Source: Silene noctiflora
Taxonomy: Eukaryota > Streptophyta > Magnoliopsida > Caryophyllales > Caryophyllaceae
Direction: 5' to 3'
Length of the DNA stretch: 20,481 nt
Assembly: GCA_009801015.1 (NCBI GenBank)
Contig: VHZZ01001041.1
Span: 5,278-25,758, forward strand
Of the stretch, positions 17,101 to 20,481 are shown in pieces (the stretch's first letter is position 1; each line of letters starts with the position of its first letter). Below the pieces are notes generated by a model. The model saw nothing but the letters and a program-made list of their open reading frames with translations. It ran no database searches and had not been told where the DNA came from. The position numbers and the translations under genes are program-made.

Positions 17101-18624
17101 TTAACTACAATTTTGTGGCATAAACCCAAGCTTATTATGTTTCAAATCATACTCCACATAAAAATTCTGTTGCTGATAATTCCCCAAAATAACCTTTGGA
17201 CCGGACACCGTCTCCCGACCCGGCGGGTCGGTCACAATGGTCAGGCAAACAACTTCAGCCTCAGCATCAGCAAAAGAAAAATAATTCTCTAGAGGAAATA
17301 CCATTTTTGCCCCTCCCTTGAAATGAAACTTCAAAGTCGGAAACGACACCGTTTTAAACCCGGAAACATTAAAACACGGTTGTAGCCCCGTTATGCCCTC
17401 GGCCTCCACAACCCGCTTATAATCCCTCACCTGCCTTACAAACTCACGTGCTAACGGCTCAAATATCTCACGTGACATATAAGTGAAAGTAGACCCCGAG
17501 TCAATTATCGTTCCACCGAATCCGGTGACGACATCTGGAGGAGAGAGAAAATCGCCGCGATATTTGACTTTTCTCTCTCCCACAAATATCTCATTTAATC
17601 CTAAATAATAATAATCGGAAAATCCTCTATTTGTCGGCGAATTAGGGTTTTCGATGAACGGAGTGTACGTAATTCCGGCGATTTTTTCGCCGGAATTCGA
17701 TTTCCCGGCGAGATTTAGCGCGGTTGTTACGGCGGTGTCGTCGAATTTATGAGAGAGAGAACAATACGAGAATTTCTCGAGACCGAGCTGACTCGGCAAC
17801 GACGACTTACCTCGGCCGAACCCAGCGATCCCGGCGGGTTGTTGGGTCGAGATGATGGAGCATCCAACTAAGAAATCAGGGACATTTTCGTCATTTAAGT
17901 GTAGCGTGTCGAGTAAGGCAATTCCGCCTGTGGTTCCTGATCCGTAAATGATCAAATATGGCGGACATATCTGAGTCGAATCGGACGAGCTGGACGAGTT
18001 AGAGGAGCAGCGTGACTCGGTATTCGGTTTATGGAGCCAACCACATTTGGGATTCAAGCAGCCTACTATTTTAGTAGTAGAGGACAATTTCGGTAGAAAT
18101 GTTTTGATCCCCGTGGAAGAAGTAAAATTACACCTGTCACAAGCATATCTAGTTGTGCATGGGAACCATACAAAGCTACTTCCCGTGTCCATAACAAAAT
18201 TCATTGTTTGGGGTGGTGTGCCAAATTTGAGGGAAATTGAGTATGCTCCATAGGACTCTGGCGATAACACGATCGTCTTAGCCTGGTGGTTAAGATTAAG
18301 ATTATCGTATGTGTTGGTAAGGTTTGGGTTTTTAAGGTGGTGAGGTCTGGTTAATGAGGTTTTAGTCAGGTGGTTGAGATTAGAGTATGTGTTTACGGGG
18401 TTTGGGTTTTTGAGATAGTGAGCTCGAGTTAATGAGGTTTTTGCCAGGTGGTTAAGATAGTCGTATGTGTTTACGGGTTTTGGGTGGGTGGTGAAATGGG
18501 AGAGGGGGAGGGTGATTGTGGATGTTGGTGTGGAGTATGTAAGGGGGACTAGGGTGATGAATAGGAGGAGGAAATGTGTTATGGGATTGGTCATTTTTTT
18601 TTTTTGTTGTTGTTGTTTGGACAT
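17101..18624 (-). CDS. Nepenthesin-type aspartic protease (A1 family), At4g16563-like
   Basis: An intronless 507-residue A1 pepsin-family protease. It has a hydrophobic signal peptide (about 15-31), a propeptide (to ~115) and the mature domain from ~125 with KFGTPPQTMNFVMDTGSS (catalytic Asp146). A Cys-rich nepenthesin-type insert follows (Cys156, 162, 165, 189, 194, 206, 220), then the flap tyrosine region IIYGSG (225-230), GIAGFGRGKSSLPSQL (265-280), the second catalytic motif IIDSGS (Asp375) and a family-typical end ILGNYQQQNFYVEYDL...LGFMPQNC. Both catalytic motifs are intact, so it should be active, secreted to the apoplast or vacuole. No C-terminal GPI signal is visible. The closest family I recall is the probable aspartyl protease At4g16563. 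Odd: the propeptide motif LNHLAKTSLTRAHYLKNPN is present about three times. Translation may start at Met1 (18624) or Met11 (18594); Met11 directly precedes a canonical signal peptide. Confidence 0.95.
   Translation of the reverse strand: MSKQQQQKKKMTNPITHFLLLFITLVPLTYSTPTSTITLPLSHFTTHPKPVNTYDYLNHLAKTSLTRAHYLKNPNPVNTYSNLNHLTKTSLTRPHHLKNPNLTNTYDNLNLNHQAKTIVLSPESYGAYSISLKFGTPPQTMNFVMDTGSSFVWFPCTTRYACDRCNFTSSTGIKTFLPKLSSTTKIVGCLNPKCGWLHKPNTESRCSSNSSSSSDSTQICPPYLIIYGSGTTGGIALLDTLHLNDENVPDFLVGCSIISTQQPAGIAGFGRGKSSLPSQLGLEKFSYCSLSHKFDDTAVTTALNLAGKSNSGEKIAGITYTPFIENPNSPTNRGFSDYYYLGLNEIFVGERKVKYRGDFLSPPDVVTGFGGTIIDSGSTFTYMSREIFEPLAREFVRQVRDYKRVVEAEGITGLQPCFNVSGFKTVSFPTLKFHFKGGAKMVFPLENYFSFADAEAEVVCLTIVTDPPGRETVSGPKVILGNYQQQNFYVEYDLKHNKLGFMPQNCS
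18300..18480 (-). repeat. 78-bp in-frame tandem repeat in the protease propeptide
   Basis: On the plus strand GTATGTGTT begins units at 18307, 18385 and 18463, exactly 78 bp apart, which is 26 codons. Residues 50-75 and 76-101 are near-identical units (PVNTYDYLNHLAKTSLTR... and PVNTYSNLNHLTKTSLTR...), and 102-117 is a diverged partial third unit. Confidence 0.9.
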
Positions 18625-18654
18625 CTCATGTGTTTGGGAGAGTTGAGGCCAATA

Positions 18655-18664
18655 TAGTTATATG
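18655..18664 (-). promoter_or_regulatory. Possible TATA box of the aspartic protease gene
   Basis: The minus strand reads ACCATATAACTATATTGG in this area. A TATA element here would place transcription start near 18625-18635, almost on top of Met1 and about 30-40 nt before Met11. Weak consensus, so tentative. Confidence 0.35.
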
Positions 18665-19137
18665 GTGTGTTGGCTGGCATAAGAGAGGGATATTACTTGA
18701 GTTGTAGGTCATGTGAATAAGTGATCAATGACCTAGATATTTAGTAACTACAAACTTATTTTCCAAAATAGATGGTCACCATTCAAATAAGTGAAGTTCA
18801 TATTAATTGACAACGTTCAATTTAATTGCATTTTAGGAAAACGAACAATCTTTTCCGACAAGGCGACAATAGCTTACACCTCTATTTGTATGATGTACAA
18901 AAACTTTATGGTAACCTAAACATTTTATTTACTCGTTTCATTAAATGAAGTACATCAGCTACGCTATAGGCCGTATATAAAACGCTCTTATTTGGTACTC
19001 GTGTGCTTCTAATTTTCTAAGTTCTAATTAACTATATGTATGACTCTTTATTCTAACTAATGCCATGGCAGCACTCCATTTATCTTGCGTACCAATTATT
19101 TAAATTAACTCCGGTAAAAAAAAATAACGAATCAAAA
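18665..19137. other. Intergenic between the two minus-strand genes
   Basis: This holds the protease promoter (right of 18624) and the 3' UTR of the ECA1-like gene (left of 19138). No reading frame or repeat of note was seen. Confidence 0.5.
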
Positions 19138-19884
19138 CTAATTAGCTCCCTCTGAAGTTTCAACAACAGGTTCAGATTCTTGACTTTCTGCTAAAGACTC
19201 GCCGTTAGTTGGGGTTGCATTTTCAATAATATGTCCAATATCTTCTGTAGATTCACTAGAAGTTGGGCCTTCAGCCAAACTAGGCCCATCAGATTCATCT
19301 AATGACCCATAAGAACTTGGGCCTTCAGATGGACCAGGCCCAAAAGCTGATCCAAATCCCTCATCCATTTGTCCGGTCATATCCGGGAATGACCCGTCCT
19401 GATACCCTCCTTCAGATCCTGGACCCTCAGCAGACCCAGACCCTCCAGGAGCCATTGCACCCCCAGAAGCACAATAATTCTGAACCAGGTCTTCGAAACC
19501 TTGATTTTGAAAATGAATCGCGAGTCTACATTGGTCGGTTAACCCGTCAAGGGCGGAGCAACATTCGGGTCTAACGTTGATTTTACTTGTTACAAAAGAA
19601 TTGCCAAGGTCTTCCAGACATGTTGACATGCCTTTATTAACAAATGAAACTAAACATTTCTTTTGCTCCTCGGTAATTTCTGGCAATTCTAATTGTTGGT
19701 TACTCTCGCCCTGTGGTAAATTGTTATTACTGCCTTGGTTTTTGGGTAACGGAATTACTGGATTAGGGTAAATAAATGCTGGGCTTGGAGCTTCTTGTGA
19801 TGAAATTGCTCCTTGTACAATTCCGGGTAAAAATGTGCCTAACAAGGTCACATAGCTAATGAAGATAATTACTGTTTTCTTCAT
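19138..19884 (-). CDS. ECA1-like / prolamin-like secreted cysteine-rich protein with long acidic tail
   Basis: 248 residues, intronless. A signal peptide (1 to about 25, ending GIVQG) is followed by a Pro/Gln/Asn-rich linker (30-70) and a six-cysteine domain: Cys77, Cys89, Cys108-Cys109, Cys119 and Cys138. The spacing C-x11-C-x18-CC-x9-C-x18-C and the EITEEQKKCLVSF...RPECCSAL...QCRLAIHF wording fit the plant Prolamin_like/ECA1 gametogenesis-related family (Pfam PF05617 as I recall). Family members are small secreted proteins, many expressed in the egg cell or early embryo and involved in reproduction; function here is inferred only. Odd: most members stop soon after the last Cys, whereas this one continues for ~110 residues of Gly, Ser, Glu and Pro with SAEGP, PSEGP and LAEGP motifs. 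The ATG at 19884 is the only start that includes the signal peptide. Confidence 0.88.
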   Translation of the reverse strand: MKKTVIIFISYVTLLGTFLPGIVQGAISSQEAPSPAFIYPNPVIPLPKNQGSNNNLPQGESNQQLELPEITEEQKKCLVSFVNKGMSTCLEDLGNSFVTSKINVRPECCSALDGLTDQCRLAIHFQNQGFEDLVQNYCASGGAMAPGGSGSAEGPGSEGGYQDGSFPDMTGQMDEGFGSAFGPGPSEGPSSYGSLDESDGPSLAEGPTSSESTEDIGHIIENATPTNGESLAESQESEPVVETSEGAN

Positions 19885-19975
19885 TTTTTTTATTTTGTGT
19901 ATTTTTTAAAAATTATTTTAATGAATATTTTGATTTTATTTATTTTTTATTGTTTTGGTTTTCGGGTTAGAAGGG

Positions 19976-19984
19976 TATTTATAG
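19976..19984 (-). promoter_or_regulatory. Probable TATA box of the ECA1-like gene
   Basis: The minus strand reads CACTATAAATACCC, a near-consensus plant TATA box, about 92-100 bp upstream of the ATG at 19884. This predicts a transcription start near 19945-19950 and a leader of about 60 nt. Confidence 0.6.
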
Positions 19985-20220
19985 TGTACTTTTGTGAATG
20001 TAAAATAAAATAGAAGTTATAAATTTGTGGTTAATATTACTTGATTAGTTTTTGCTAATTAATTTGAGGTTAACTAAAGCATAAATTTCTCTCCTACTAT
20101 CACGTGTCAATTTTAAGCCATGATAGTTGCTTCTACTCTCATTTTATGCATCTTTACTTCAATTCATTCTATAATTGTATCATTTATATTATATGATGGG
20201 TGTATAAAATTAGTAAGATA
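19985..20220. other. Upstream region of the ECA1-like gene, nothing further recognised
   Basis: AT-rich promoter-proximal DNA between the TATA box and the right-edge repeat. CACGTG occurs at about 20102 (in TCACGTGTCA), a G-box core that bZIP or bHLH factors could bind. Confidence 0.35.
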
Positions 20221-20223
20221 TAG

Positions 20224-20405
20224 ACCCTGTTCTTTTGGACTTAAAGTCATTTAACTTAAGTTCACTTCAGATCCTATAAGTTTCGTTCAGTTTAGTTCAG
20301 ATCCTATAAGTTCAGTTTAGTTCAGATTCTATAAGTTCAGTTCAGTTCAGATCCTATAAATTCAGTTCAGATCCTATAAATTCATATCCTATAAATTCAG
20401 TTCAG
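20224..20405. repeat. TTCAG pentamer / CAGATCCTATAAG tandem array
   Basis: Six copies of CAGATCCTATAAG or a close variant begin at 20268, 20298, 20323, 20348, 20368 and 20383. The gaps are 30, 25, 25, 20 and 15 bp, all multiples of five. The variable part consists of TTCAG/TTTAG pentamers. The array is preceded by GACCCTGTTCTTTTGGACTTA, which looks like the end of a plant TIR element whose other end may lie beyond the window. Confidence 0.8.
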
Positions 20406-20481
20406 AAAACTTATATACGGAGTATTATTTCTACAAATCGATGCAAAAATATTTGACATTAATTATTCAATACATATATAC

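Noticed and set aside
18047-18253. Plus-strand open frame opposite the protease
   Set aside because: It is antisense to a well-supported coding region and has no independent motif.
19302-19771. Two plus-strand open frames opposite the ECA1-like gene
   Set aside because: Shadows of the real minus-strand gene; the six-cysteine domain and signal peptide are only on the minus strand.
20268-20395. Regularly spaced repeats resembling a CRISPR array
   Set aside because: Spacers are low-complexity pentamers rather than unique sequence, and the context is a plant nuclear genome.

Overview
The window is nuclear DNA from a flowering plant, almost certainly a eudicot. It is AT-rich, gene-poor and packed with short DNA transposons. 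It carries an NDR1/HIN1-like protein, a nepenthesin-type aspartic protease and an ECA1/prolamin-like secreted protein, all plant families with intact intronless reading frames. The MITE style (CTCCCTCC...GGAGGGAG Stowaways, TACGGAGTA/TACAGAGTA stems, CTTGTGACGG ends, TTTAAGACGG phrases) reminds me of Caryophyllales; that placement is an impression, not proof.

Layout. 1-3450 is a graveyard of LTR retrotransposon fossils: the tip of a TGTAACACCCCC-type LTR (1-91), a minus-strand Ty3/gypsy pol fragment (92-1189), a ~1.9-kb single LTR-like block with internal tandem repeats (1190-3121), and a minus-strand Ty1/copia gag fragment (3122-3452). 3453-7350 is mostly featureless AT-rich DNA with two short MITEs. 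7350-8236 is a dense run of MITEs just upstream of the first gene, the NHL12-like gene (8433-9101, +). 9102-13871 is intergenic and holds a tRNA-derived SINE, a 531-bp hAT-type MITE built from ACCGTATA repeats, and a CGAGCTCG-rich element invaded by a Mutator-like MITE with a perfect 9-bp target duplication. 13872-17100 has no gene I can support, one hAT-like MITE and a local 120-bp duplication. 17101-19884 holds two minus-strand genes ~510 bp apart: the aspartic protease and the ECA1-like protein. The right end (20268-20405) is a tandem array whose spacing changes in steps of 5 bp.

The three genes do not form a pathway. All three predict membrane-anchored or secreted products, but nothing in the sequence links them beyond proximity.

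I found no clear sign of an entirely new biological system. The best leads are the triplicated propeptide motif of the protease, the long acidic EGP-rich tail on the ECA1-like protein, the nested MITEs with readable target duplications, the single LTR flanked by two unrelated retrotransposons, and the pentamer-phased array at the right edge.
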